Shown here piece after piece: positions 33,185 to 40,922 of a stretch of 64,000 nt of DNA. The notes beneath the pieces are model-generated. The model made no database searches, was not told the origin of the DNA, and worked only from the letters and a program-made list of their open reading frames with translations. This stretch comes from Paenibacillus oralis. Lineage in GTDB: Bacteria; Bacillota; Bacilli; Paenibacillales; Paenibacillaceae. Numbering within the stretch: the first letter of the stretch is position 1; each line of letters begins with the position of its first letter. The translations under genes and the position numbers were made by a program. The stretch lies in the NCBI RefSeq assembly GCF_003863965.1, contig NZ_RRCN01000001.1, forward strand, positions 2,366,527 through 2,430,526, written 5' to 3'.

Positions 33185-33409
33185 TTAATGAATCCCTGAA
33201 ATTGCGTTAACGGATACGATTTGAAAGAAACGGCATCTCCTTTGATCCAGTGTTAATCCATATCTCAAAACGATTGAACCTGTCAAATAAATACCTATTA
33301 AGTTTCCACCAAATATATCGGCCATCTCACTTTTATATCTGTCCAATAGCGCATCAAATCTTTTGCTTAAATTATACACCTCCAAGTTGCCTAGTCGAAA
33401 TTGTTGCAA
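33185..33409 (-). pseudogene. Truncated nucleotidyltransferase fragment
   Basis: The 74-codon frame contains RFDALLDRYKSEMADIFG and NLIGIYLTGSIVLRYGL, which match the N-terminus of ANT/AadA-like aminoglycoside nucleotidyltransferases (GxYLxGSxxxG). The catalytic Asp pair and the rest of the domain are missing, and the frame ends in unrelated sequence (RRCRFFQIVSV). A GGAGGTG site lies inside the frame without a good start after it. It is a broken gene. Confidence 0.6.
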
Positions 33410-33452
33410 AATGAACAGTTACTTAAAGTATCATAGAGGCGGTTGATCAAGC

Positions 33453-33481
33453 TTTTAAGTAAGTCCTGCTTGTGGTATAAT
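33453..33481 (+). promoter_or_regulatory. Promoter of candidate antitoxin RNA
   Basis: An extended -10, TGGTATAAT (TATAAT at 33476-33481), with a weak -35 (TTTTAA at 33453). Transcription would start near 33488 toward the toxin gene. Confidence 0.6.
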
Positions 33482-33504
33482 GTGCTTAGAAAATACGTAA
33501 AATG

Positions 33505-33532
33505 AAAAATGCCGCGATGCTGCATTGCGGCA
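33505..33532 (-). terminator. Second terminator-like hairpin for toxin transcript
   Basis: On the minus strand TGCCGC-aATGCaGCATc-GCGGCA is followed by TTTTTCATTTT. If used, the toxin mRNA would overlap nearly all of the antisense RNA. Confidence 0.5.
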
Positions 33533-33572
33533 GACAAGGGCCGATGGGCAACCACGGCGAGATTTTCAGGCG

Positions 33573-33614
33573 AAAAACCACCGGTAGGCGGCCAACCTAT
33601 TCCCGGTGGTTTTT
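33573..33614. terminator. Bidirectional terminator in toxin-antitoxin candidate
   Basis: AAAAACCACCGG (33573-33584) pairs perfectly with CCGGTGGTTTTT (33603-33614), with an inner TAGG/CCTA pair. A T-run follows in both directions. Confidence 0.85.
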
Positions 33615-33620
33615 CTTGTC

Positions 33621-33725
33621 TCACGCCTGTTTGCGGGCGGTAAGCAACGTGTTAATTCCGGTCAGAACCCCGACCAGCCTGGACACCCCGTCCAACAGTT
33701 TCAAGCACAATTCAAGAATGGACAC
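33621..33725 (-). CDS. 34-aa peptide, candidate type I toxin
   Basis: A GTG-started frame reads SILELCLKLLDGVSRLVG then VLTGINTLLTARKQA. It has a strong GGGGGTGA site 4 nt upstream. The peptide is a single amphipathic to hydrophobic helix with a basic C-terminal end, in the size range of TxpA/BsrG/Hol-Tox peptides, which also begin with a short MSxxE segment. An extended -10 promoter lies 60 nt upstream and terminators follow. An antisense RNA gene is predicted on the opposite strand. The role as a membrane-active toxin is an inference from layout, not from sequence identity. Confidence 0.5.
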   Translation of the reverse strand: MSILELCLKLLDGVSRLVGVLTGINTLLTARKQA

Positions 33726-33787
33726 GGCCTCACCCCCCTTCGGGTTAGCTTCGCCGCGTCCGCCCACCGGTGCACCTCGTCCGTTTT

Positions 33788-33816
33788 ATTATACCAAATT
33801 CTTGAAAATGATAGAA
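33788..33816 (-). promoter_or_regulatory. Promoter of candidate toxin gene
   Basis: Minus-strand extended -10 TGGTATAAT (TATAAT is the complement of 33788-33793), with a weak -35 TTCTAT (33811-33816) at 17-bp spacing. A 5' leader of about 56 nt would precede the GTG start. Confidence 0.6.
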
Positions 33817-34346
33817 GCTAATTCAGAAGGCCGATACTCTCGTACCCCGGGTCCGTCGCTATGTGTGTCTGTATACATAAACGGGTTAAGCCGGCGAGTT
33901 ATCTCGATTTAATCGTTGCAGTAGTTGCAAAATGTACAATTATTTATCCGGAAATACTCCATAGCGCTTGATTAAGTGCAAATCCTACAATTACTCCGCT
34001 CTTTTTTGAAGGAAGGGGAAAGAAACGGGACTGTAATTGTATGAAATGCAATTAAAACGAGTGATTGGGCAGTTGGGTATGAAGTTAGTTGTACAAAATG
34101 CAATTAATCGTCGCCGTTTAAGCCGATCAAGCACATTTTTGCCAGTCAGTCGAAACATGTTCTTTATTCGACTTGCTCTGCGATTGAGCATTTATTTTTA
34201 TCGGCTAAAAATATAATTTTTTCGAAAATCCCTTGTTCTAAGCGCAATGTGGGTATGGTGACATCACTTTGATGTCAATGTGATCGTATAAAATATTTAT
34301 TCACGTTGATATAATATGGGCATCACTTGGGGATGGAGTGTGATGG
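33817..34346. other. AT-rich intergenic region
   Basis: No gene is seen. The stretch holds the right copy of the 23-bp direct repeat (33924) and loosely related phrases such as GTACAAAATGCAATTAA near 34087. The promoter of the small gene at 34347 is probably in the right-hand part. Confidence 0.45.
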
Positions 34347-34673
34347 TTGGTGGAAACGATAAGAAGCTATTTGAATGAGCTGATAGAGCTGCGGACTGAT
34401 GAAATTGGGAATGGCGTGTCGATCCAGGATGAGTATCGTGCTAAATCAAAGAGACTGCAATTGTTATTCAATGAAATGCTTCAATGTTTGCCTAAGGACA
34501 AGCAATCCAAGCTGTATCAATACGAGGAACTGGGAAATGAAAGAATTTCCAAGGTTTATTCGATCATGTATAGGCAAGGGCTGATGGATGGGATTCATAT
34601 AACCGCTTTGATAGATGAAGGGAGAAAGTTTGATAACGAGTTATCACAAAAATGCGACTTTAGTCATGAGTAA
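34347..34673 (+). CDS. Hypothetical 108-aa protein, DUF6809-like
   Basis: A small soluble, largely helical protein. Its course (YLNELIELRTDEIGN, then KRLQLLFNEMLQCLPKDK, then VYSIMYRQGLMDGIHITAL) resembles the DUF6809-type small proteins often found in mobile or phage-like regions of Firmicutes. The frame starts with TTG at 34347, with GGAG 8 nt upstream; the adjacent GTG at 34350 is an alternative. A terminator follows. Function unknown. Confidence 0.55.
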   Translation: MVETIRSYLNELIELRTDEIGNGVSIQDEYRAKSKRLQLLFNEMLQCLPKDKQSKLYQYEELGNERISKVYSIMYRQGLMDGIHITALIDEGRKFDNELSQKCDFSHE

Positions 34674-34689
34674 GAAAACTCCGGTTCAA

Positions 34690-34723
34690 AAAAAGCAGGC
34701 CGTCCATAGGTCGGGCCTGCTTT
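34690..34723 (+). terminator. Terminator after 108-aa gene
   Basis: AAGCAGGCC and GGCCTGCTT form a 9-bp stem around GTCCATAGGTCG-like loop sequence, followed by a short T-run. It could also end the hxlAB transcript from the other side. Confidence 0.75.
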
Positions 34724-34733
34724 GCGGCGTTAT

Positions 34734-34815
34734 GCCAGGTTTAGTGTATGCCAGGTTTAGTGTATTCCAGGTTTAGTGTTATTCGAGGTCTACGCGCTAT
34801 TCCAAGTTTGCGTGC
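34734..34815. repeat. 16-18-bp tandem repeats at the hxlB 3' end
   Basis: Three near-identical units (TGCCAGGTTTAGTGTA-like) are followed by two more degenerate ones. The last includes the final codons of hxlB. On the coding strand the units read ANLE-stop, VDLE-stop, LNLEY, LNLAY, LNLA-stop, so the tandem appears to derive from duplication of the gene end. Confidence 0.7.
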
Positions 34816-35354
34816 CTGCCGTACATCTCGCTGCCCGTGATTCCTTTGCGTTCCATGCATTTTAGAATGACCGCATCGTAAAAAATCAACAGCGTTTGTT
34901 CGAACAAGGAGGCCATGGGCTGAATCGTATTGTAACGGCTTTGCTCCTTATCCTTCGGAGAGCCCGGCAGGCGTACGATCACGTCGGCCAGTTTCCCGAT
35001 AGTGGATTCGGGGGAGATGGTGACGAGCGCTATCCCGGCATCCAGCGTTTTCGCCTTTTGCGCCATGCTGACCAGCGCTTTCGTCTCTCCGGAGCCGGAA
35101 CCAATGACGAGCACGTCGTCCTTGCCGATGCTGGGGGTCACCGTTTCACCGACGACGTAGGCGTTATGGCCCATTTGCATCAGCCGCATGGCAAACGATT
35201 TCGCCATAAACCCGGAACGGCCCGCGCCGGCCACAAACACTTTATCGGCCTGGAGCAGCCGGTCTACCAACCGATCGGCTTCGGCTTCCTGAATAAAAGA
35301 TACGGAATGCTGCAGCTCTTCGATAATTTTTGCGGCATATTGCACGGTATCCAT
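34797..35354 (-). CDS. hxlB: 6-phospho-3-hexuloisomerase
   Basis: A 185-aa SIS-domain isomerase converting D-arabino-3-hexulose 6-phosphate to fructose 6-phosphate, the second step of the ribulose monophosphate route for formaldehyde. The segments FVAGAGRSGFMAKSFAMRL, VIGSGSGETKAL and RLPGSPKDKEQSRYNTIQ are characteristic, and the C-terminus HANLE matches HxlB of Bacillus subtilis. The ATG at 35354 is chosen by alignment with that protein; a GTG at 35360 is two codons upstream. It follows hxlA after 8 nt and is certainly cotranscribed with it. Confidence 0.95.
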   Translation of the reverse strand: MDTVQYAAKIIEELQHSVSFIQEAEADRLVDRLLQADKVFVAGAGRSGFMAKSFAMRLMQMGHNAYVVGETVTPSIGKDDVLVIGSGSGETKALVSMAQKAKTLDAGIALVTISPESTIGKLADVIVRLPGSPKDKEQSRYNTIQPMASLFEQTLLIFYDAVILKCMERKGITGSEMYGRHANLE

Positions 35355-35362
35355 CCGCACCG

Positions 35363-35995
35363 TTACCCTTGAGCGACCAATCTTTGCATTTCTGCGGCCA
35401 CGGCCTTTTTGTCGGCCTGTCCGGTAATTCCTCCGCCAACGATGACAAGATCGGGATTGGCCTTAACTACGTCGGGCAGGGTGTCCAGCTTGATTCCGCC
35501 GGCCACCGCCGTTTTGGAATTTTTCACGACGTTCTTGATGATCCGCAATTGCTCGAACGGACTTTGGCCTTCCGCCTGCAAATCGTAACCGGTATGAACG
35601 CAGATGTAGTCTACACCCAATGCGTCGATTTCCCGGGCGCGGGTTTCGATATCTTTTACGTTGATCATATCCACCAATATTTTCGTGTTATGTTTTTTGG
35701 CCTCTTCCACAGCGCCCCGAATCGTGGCGTCGTCCGTCGCCCCCAGAATGGTTACGATATCCGCGCCGGCTTCCGCGGCTTTCATCACTTCGTATGCCCC
35801 TGCATCCATCACTTTCAAATCGGCCAGCACTTTTAATGACGGGAACTGTTCTTTAATTTCTTTGACCGCGCGGAGACCTTCGTTAATGACCACGGGGGTT
35901 CCGATTTCCACGATATCGATATGCTCCTGCACCTCGGCCACGATTTGTTTGGCTTCAGGGATGTTGACAAGATCAAGCGCCAACTGCAATTCCAT
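35363..35995 (-). CDS. hxlA: 3-hexulose-6-phosphate synthase
   Basis: A 210-aa TIM-barrel enzyme of the OMP-decarboxylase superfamily that condenses formaldehyde with ribulose 5-phosphate. Active-site residues are visible: Asp8 (LALDLV), Asp59-Lys61-Asp64 (ADLKVMDAG) and His134 (CVHTGYD). The phosphate-binding segments VAGGIKLDT and VIVGGGITG are also present. The ATG at 35995 has GGGAGTG 6-7 nt upstream. It is the first gene of the hxlAB operon, which is divergent from hxlR; HxlR-type regulators activate hxlAB in response to formaldehyde. Confidence 0.96.
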   Translation of the reverse strand: MELQLALDLVNIPEAKQIVAEVQEHIDIVEIGTPVVINEGLRAVKEIKEQFPSLKVLADLKVMDAGAYEVMKAAEAGADIVTILGATDDATIRGAVEEAKKHNTKILVDMINVKDIETRAREIDALGVDYICVHTGYDLQAEGQSPFEQLRIIKNVVKNSKTAVAGGIKLDTLPDVVKANPDLVIVGGGITGQADKKAVAAEMQRLVAQG

Positions 35996-36019
35996 TATAA
36001 TCACTCCCGATGATTTAGA

Positions 36020-36189
36020 ATGTGGTGAACGTAAGCCCATCATAACCGTGAACTGCTAACGATGTAAGTACGCACTTTAAAAACATATAGTTACTTGAAA
36101 ATGCCTATATGTACTTGATTAGCACCTATTGTCCTAAAGTATACTGTACTCCCTTTTTTGTGGTAGGATGGGATTGGAGGTGAGATAAC
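36020..36189. promoter_or_regulatory. hxlAB-hxlR divergent control region
   Basis: The two segments ATATAGTTACTTGA (36086) and CTATATGTACTTGA (36104) form a direct repeat in the hxlA upstream region. A further TAAGTAC occurs near 36065. Direct repeats in this position are the known kind of HxlR target in Bacillus subtilis. A TATACT with upstream TTGATT (36116) may serve hxlR. Confidence 0.5.
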
Positions 36190-36546
36190 GTGGGAAGATT
36201 TGATGAAAGAACGTTTAACTGCGAAAAAGAGCTGACCCTGCATATCATTGGGGGGAAGTGGAAAATGCTCATCATGTGGCATCTTGGCAAGGAGGGAACC
36301 AAACGGTTCAACGAGCTCCGTTCCCTCATTCCCGGAATTACCCAGCGCATGCTCGTCAATCAATTACGGGAGCTGGAGGAGGATCTCATCGTCCATCGCG
36401 AAGTGTATCCCGTGGTTCCGCCCAAAGTGGAGTATACGCTCACCGAACACGGCCAAAGCCTGATGCCGATCTTGGAGTCCATGTATGAATGGGGCATGAA
36501 TTATAAAGTCAATGTGTTAAAAAATCAGGAGGTTATTGCCGAGTAA
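36190..36546 (+). CDS. hxlR: HxlR-family transcriptional regulator
   Basis: A 118-aa winged-helix regulator. The hallmark [20 protein letters not shown] begins the domain, followed by [20 protein letters not shown], the recognition helix, and a wing around [14 protein letters not shown] single Cys near residue 11 (TFNCEKE) matches the conserved thiol through which HxlR relatives sense aldehydes. The GTG start at 36190 has a strong GGAGGTGA site. It is divergent from hxlAB and very likely its formaldehyde-responsive activator. Confidence 0.93.
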   Translation: MGRFDERTFNCEKELTLHIIGGKWKMLIMWHLGKEGTKRFNELRSLIPGITQRMLVNQLRELEEDLIVHREVYPVVPPKVEYTLTEHGQSLMPILESMYEWGMNYKVNVLKNQEVIAE

Positions 36547-37254
36547 GCGCGATCCGATCCCTGCCGCCAAAATTTAATAAACCATTCCGGGCCGTCCCGA
36601 AGGCAGTTTGTTTTATGCGAAGCTGCTTTCGTGGCGGTTTTTATTTACATTTATAAGATTTCGGGCATGGCAGAGGGCGATGTGCAGGTAGAGAGGGGGA
36701 GAAGAAAAGGGACCTGGGGCTAAGGGACACCAGAGCCGTTATTTTCGAAAAAACGGAGGTTTGTAAAATGTAACGGACACAGAAGCCCTTATTTACCTCA
36801 AATCGCCCTGGATAAACTGGTTTAGAGCGAAATAGGGTCGCCTGTGTCCGTTAGGCTGGGAAATACCCGGGAAATGAGCGGATAAGGTCGCTGGTGTCCG
36901 TTAGAGCAGCGTCCAAAGTTTAGGAAGAGCCTCCAATCGCTCCAAAGTAGAAGTCAGAGCCACTAAAGGACGCCGTCAGGCGTTTTTTTTAATTTAAAAA
37001 CATGTCAAAAAATTTCATTTTGCATAAATATTCGCATTTTTGAGTCTTAGGACTTAGTGAATTTCTCCAGAACTAGCGCAAAGGCACCAATAAATCAAGA
37101 CTTACAGCCCTCACAGGAGGTATTTTTTGCCGTGTATAATTTTGGTAGCCCAGGTAGCTGGAATATGTTGGTATTATAGTCATACCCCTTAGGATGCAAG
37201 GAATTCATTGAAGAGTTAAACATGCACTTTAAGCTTTAGGAGGGTTTTTGCAAA
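36547..37254. other. Long intergenic region before the Tad-T7SS run
   Basis: These 708 bp hold repeat family A copy 2 and no gene. The right part (37000-37254) is AT-rich and must contain the promoter of the long operon: a TATAAT at 37135-37140 and a TGGTATTAT at about 37173 are candidate -10 elements, without clear -35 partners. The leader ends in AGGAGG 11 nt before the ATG at 37255. Confidence 0.5.
36660..36990. repeat. Dispersed intergenic repeat, family A, copy 2
   Basis: This is the longest copy. It has the core shared with the other two (TAACGGACAC near 36771, GTGTCCGTTA near 36846 and 36896), and extended similarity with copy 1 on both flanks, ending in a CGCC-GTCA-GGCG hairpin and T-run. 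Relative to copy 1, a segment of about 30 bp (near 36919-36948) is inserted. Confidence 0.8.
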
Positions 37255-38103
37255 ATGAAAATCAGCAAAATGAAAAAAACGATAGGGGTATTGGCATGTC
37301 TTGTTTTTGCGGTGGCATGGCTGCCTGGCGCAGGCGCAACTTCGGCGGCGGTGGAATTGCCGCTTCGTATTGAATATCAGGGGGAGCGCATCGCTTTTCC
37401 GGATGAGCAGCCGTACGTGGATAAGGCGCAGCGGGTGCAGGTGCCGGTCCGTTTTGTCAGCGAGGCGTTAGGGGCTGATGTGAAGTGGGCTCCGGCGAAC
37501 CAATCGGTAACGATCAAACTGGATAACAATGAAATCACTTTGATTATAGGGCAGAAGCTGTATAACGTGAACGGGAAAGTAAAAGAGATGGACACGGCTG
37601 CGCGCCGGATCAATGGCCGAACCTTCGTGCCGATCCGCTTCGTCACCGAAGGGCTGGGCGCCTATGTCAAGTGGGACGCCGCGGTGCGTACGGCATACAT
37701 CAGCGATATCCCGTTTGATCCGGAAGAGGAGAAGGAGCCAAGCGAAAACAAGGCCGTGGAAGAAAATATGTACGGTTTTAAAGTGAAGCATAATACGGGA
37801 TCTACGCTAGAGATCGAAAAAGGAAGCAACGAGCAATATTACCCAGTGGTGTCCATGATGATCTATTTCCCGGAGATGAGGGAAGGCGCGGATTATGAAA
37901 GGCAAGTCAAGGAAGTTGAGGAAATTCTCCTGCAAAAAATTGATAAAAAAACGGTTCAGGAAGCCATCCAATATATAAAAAAGAAGACGGATTGGGAGCA
38001 AGAAATTGAATTAAAGGTGTTCAAGGACAGCAATTATTCTGTATATATTGCCTCACATAATTCAGATCCGATTGACGTTAGTGTTTATGAAATCAAAGAG
38101 TAG
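37255..38103 (+). CDS. Secreted protein with copper amine oxidase N-terminal-like stalk domain
   Basis: A 282-aa protein with a signal peptide (ACLVFAVAWLPGAGATSA) and two stalk-type repeats of the copper amine oxidase N-terminal family: VPVRFVSEALGADVKWAP with an earlier LPLRIEYQGE strand, and FVPIRFVTEGLGAYVKWDA. Such domains occur widely in Paenibacillus cell-surface proteins and have no oxidase activity. The remaining 110 residues are of unknown fold. It is the first gene of a long plus-strand run leading into Tad and type VII genes, 9 nt before the next gene, so it may be an envelope-associated partner of the pilus or secretion machine. Confidence 0.8.
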   Translation: MKISKMKKTIGVLACLVFAVAWLPGAGATSAAVELPLRIEYQGERIAFPDEQPYVDKAQRVQVPVRFVSEALGADVKWAPANQSVTIKLDNNEITLIIGQKLYNVNGKVKEMDTAARRINGRTFVPIRFVTEGLGAYVKWDAAVRTAYISDIPFDPEEEKEPSENKAVEENMYGFKVKHNTGSTLEIEKGSNEQYYPVVSMMIYFPEMREGADYERQVKEVEEILLQKIDKKTVQEAIQYIKKKTDWEQEIELKVFKDSNYSVYIASHNSDPIDVSVYEIKE

Positions 38104-38112
38104 GGATCGCAG

Positions 38113-40884
38113 ATGAAAACAAGCGTAAAATGGGTTGGCCTGTTTTTGGCGTTAATTTTGCTGATGGAGATGTTTCCCCTTCGGCTCGTCGAGGCGGCGG
38201 AGGGCACGGAACCAGCGGATAGTACAAGACCCGCTACAGTTGATGAAGCGCTCAAGAGAATCAATCAAGACATGCAAGAGTTTTACGGCCTCCAGAATTA
38301 CTATCCCAATAGTGTAACGATTAATAACGAAACGAGGACGCTTCGCAGGGACCTGATCCAAAAACATTTGAATCCGCCGTCGGAGCAAACCGAGAGGGAA
38401 AAGCTCAAAAATAACACGTTTCAAATCGTTTATGGCGGAGATCATGGAAGAACGCTGAACCATAAGGGCAAGGAAATGAAGGAGTACAGCGGATATACCA
38501 AAAACGGCCACTCAGTCCCTACCGAAGGGGTGCCTTGGTATCAGGGATGGAGCGGAAGAAAAATCCAAAATTTTAATTTAATCCCTGATCCTTGGCTTAA
38601 CCAGGAGGTTAGAGATAAATACGGGATCGCTAAAAGCGATTTTGACGAGTACAAAAATACCAAAATCAAATATCTCATCGGCGGCACGTTCGAACAATTA
38701 ATCATCCAAGGACTAAATACGGAGTACGCCGGGGTACCTTATTCCGAATTTATGTACAACAACCAAAACTCCGACTATGGGGATCAGTCGGTTTATACTA
38801 AGAACGCCAAACCCAAAAGCGGGAACTGGATCGACTACGTCCATGTCCTGCAGCCTCCGACGATGTTTTCCTGGGGGTTTGGGACCGTTTATATCGACAG
38901 CAATGTCGGCGTGACGTATCTGGATATTCCGATCGCTCCTTTCGCTTTGTTGGAATCCGATTTGGCGGCGACGTTTGATAAATTGCCGGAAGAGGCCGTT
39001 GCTGGAGAACAGGTGCAGGCGGCTGTGCGGGTAAATTCCACTTTCACTGACCCGGTAACGACAAACTACTCTTGGACTTTGACAAAGAAAGATGGAACCA
39101 GGCTAACCGCACAGGCTGATAACTTGGCGTTTTCCGGCCATGCCAATGCGGAATCAGGTTCTTTTAGCGTATCGAATGCAAAGAGCGCTGTTCTTTACGC
39201 CACTTTTACAATGCCGGACAGCGATGTCCGCATTCAGTTCAAGGTCAATGAAGACGGCAAAGCGCCTAAGGAGAAGAACCTGGACAACAATGCGCTCGAT
39301 TCCAATCCGCTGGCTGTTAAGCTGGTGAAGCCGGAGCCGCTGCCTTATGACGTACTATCCACCAAAGTGAAATTCCCGCTCCGGGACGGCAACCCGATTA
39401 CGGCGATCTTGACGCTGCCGGAGGGAAAGTGGGTTAGCAATGCGACAGGCCAGCTTAACGTTAATAACAATGCGCCCGATTTGTTTCGGGATTTCAAGGT
39501 CGAGGGCAATCCGCGGGTGAATGAAGCTAGAGAAGTCATTGAACGGTATCCGGTCGTTAACGCCATCATTAAACGCGAGGATTTCGGGGATGACCCGCTA
39601 AACCGTAAGTGGAAAAACCCAGAAAACCCGAAAGTACCGATCCGCAAAAGCGGGACGGTGTCTTATGGAGGCTCTGTTAAAAGGGATTATGAATATCAAA
39701 AACTGGTCTGCAGCAAGGGCGGCGGGTGCAGTTGGGTAACTGTACGCGAAACGGCCCATGCCGACTTCAACTCCGGCGAGAACCGCAAAATCTATGACGT
39801 CTACGTCTACAACGGGACCAAGGAGCTTGGGAAACATACGTATGAGAACAAGATCGAGAACAACACCCCGGACTCCAAAACCAAAAAGCTGTTCTGGGAA
39901 AACGAACCTTACACATATGACGTCATCCGCTGGATGAAGCATATCGACGAGAATGGCCAGCCTTACAACTGGACGGCCGTTCCCGGCCAGTACGAGCGCA
40001 CCTTCACCCAGCAGGCCAGCGCCGACATCGCCTGGAAGAGCGAAAGCCCGATGGCGGAGCAGTACCAGAAGGCGCGCCAAGCGGCCAAGGACAAGACCAA
40101 CAAAAAATCGCTGTACGACAAGGCGGTATTCGCCACCGACCGGCAGCTGCAAAAATACGCGTACCCGGTCAAATCGGGGTATTATTTCAACCCGGCCGGG
40201 AGTTACACGTTTACGGTTAAAACCGTGATGTACAAGCAGTCGCCCGACGATACGAAGGATCATAAGGATATGGTCGACACGCTGATCGATTCCTTCCGTT
40301 ACGAAACGAATCTGATCTACATCAACAGCAAGAAAAAAGCGGTCAATATCGCCAATGAACCGCTAGCCGCGAAGGGTGGAGGGTTCAAAGCAGCAGCCGG
40401 CCAACTGACGGCCGGGCAGCCCAAAGGGGTAGACGGCAAAACGCTGCTGAATGTGCTGGACCGGGAAGACGACGAATCGCGGTATAAGAAAGACGTCGAG
40501 GAAATCTTTTACTCCCAGGATCAGGACGAGAGCAAAACGCATGAGTATTGGAAACGGGTGCTCGAAGGTTACAGCGAGTCCAGTACGCAAGGCAGCAAGG
40601 AGAACTATCAGTATCGGGAATATGTCGCTGACAAACAGAAAAAGATGTACAAAATTACCGAAACGACGACCGTTACAATCGAGATCAACCCGGACAATAT
40701 CCCGGTCTACACGCACGCCAACATGCAAAACGGCAAGTATTACGTCAAAGCCTGGATCAACGACGCTCCGCTCTCCAGAGGAGGCCATACCTACAAGAAG
40801 CTCGGAACTTTGCAGGGCATCGATGTGCTCGATAACATTGAGGTCACGGTGGTCGGGTCGATGTTTGACGATTTGAACGACTAA
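38113..40884 (+). CDS. Large secreted protein of unknown function in Tad-T7SS operon
   Basis: A 923-aa protein with a signal peptide (WVGLFLALILLMEMFPLRLVEA) and no further membrane helix. The N-terminal third has aromatic-rich stretches (YGLQNYYPNSVTINNE, VPWYQGWSGRKIQNFNL). The middle contains CARDB/Ig-like strands (LPEEAVAGEQVQAAVRVNST, DNNALDSNPLAVKLVKPE), and a single Cys pair occurs in VCSKGGGCSWV. The C-terminal half is charged and helix-rich. I do not recognise the family with certainty. Its place directly before the CpaE/CpaB/CpaF genes suggests a surface-exposed accessory or tip protein of the pilus, but this is inferred from position only. Confidence 0.7.
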   Translation: MKTSVKWVGLFLALILLMEMFPLRLVEAAEGTEPADSTRPATVDEALKRINQDMQEFYGLQNYYPNSVTINNETRTLRRDLIQKHLNPPSEQTEREKLKNNTFQIVYGGDHGRTLNHKGKEMKEYSGYTKNGHSVPTEGVPWYQGWSGRKIQNFNLIPDPWLNQEVRDKYGIAKSDFDEYKNTKIKYLIGGTFEQLIIQGLNTEYAGVPYSEFMYNNQNSDYGDQSVYTKNAKPKSGNWIDYVHVLQPPTMFSWGFGTVYIDSNVGVTYLDIPIAPFALLESDLAATFDKLPEEAVAGEQVQAAVRVNSTFTDPVTTNYSWTLTKKDGTRLTAQADNLAFSGHANAESGSFSVSNAKSAVLYATFTMPDSDVRIQFKVNEDGKAPKEKNLDNNALDSNPLAVKLVKPEPLPYDVLSTKVKFPLRDGNPITAILTLPEGKWVSNATGQLNVNNNAPDLFRDFKVEGNPRVNEAREVIERYPVVNAIIKREDFGDDPLNRKWKNPENPKVPIRKSGTVSYGGSVKRDYEYQKLVCSKGGGCSWVTVRETAHADFNSGENRKIYDVYVYNGTKELGKHTYENKIENNTPDSKTKKLFWENEPYTYDVIRWMKHIDENGQPYNWTAVPGQYERTFTQQASADIAWKSESPMAEQYQKARQAAKDKTNKKSLYDKAVFATDRQLQKYAYPVKSGYYFNPAGSYTFTVKTVMYKQSPDDTKDHKDMVDTLIDSFRYETNLIYINSKKKAVNIANEPLAAKGGGFKAAAGQLTAGQPKGVDGKTLLNVLDREDDESRYKKDVEEIFYSQDQDESKTHEYWKRVLEGYSESSTQGSKENYQYREYVADKQKKMYKITETTTVTIEINPDNIPVYTHANMQNGKYYVKAWINDAPLSRGGHTYKKLGTLQGIDVLDNIEVTVVGSMFDDLND

Positions 40885-40922
40885 GACGGGGATCGGACAA
40901 GGGAGAAAGGAATTACTAACCT

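Larger units (their letters stand above)
33488..33614 (+). ncRNA. Candidate antisense antitoxin RNA
   Basis: A predicted RNA of about 125 nt. It starts after an extended -10 promoter, has a 5' hairpin (TGCCGC..GCGGCA, 33510-33532) and ends in a strong hairpin with T-run at 33573-33614. It runs convergent to, and overlaps the 3' region of, the transcript of a 34-aa peptide gene. This is the layout of BsrG/SR4- and TxpA/RatA-type type I systems. No homologue is claimed. Confidence 0.5.
33403..33946. repeat. 23-bp imperfect direct repeats flanking the toxin-antitoxin candidate
   Basis: GTTGCAAAATG at 33403-33413 begins a 23-bp segment that recurs at 33924-33946 with three mismatches. The two copies bracket the complete candidate type I toxin-antitoxin locus. 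They may be relics of insertion or of a site-specific element. Confidence 0.5.

Noticed and set aside
33130-33190. 17-codon peptide MSQCARQKEYIEAMKYV
   Set aside because: The GAGG is only two bases from the ATG and the peptide is too short and isolated to support.
33502-33912. 136-codon plus-strand frame over the toxin-antitoxin candidate
   Set aside because: It runs through two strong hairpins and a terminator and has no ribosome site; the minus-strand peptide gene and RNA signals explain the region better.
37000-37254. Riboswitch in the leader of the Tad-T7SS run
   Set aside because: I looked for cyclic-di-GMP-type and other common aptamer patterns and saw no convincing conserved core or terminator switch.
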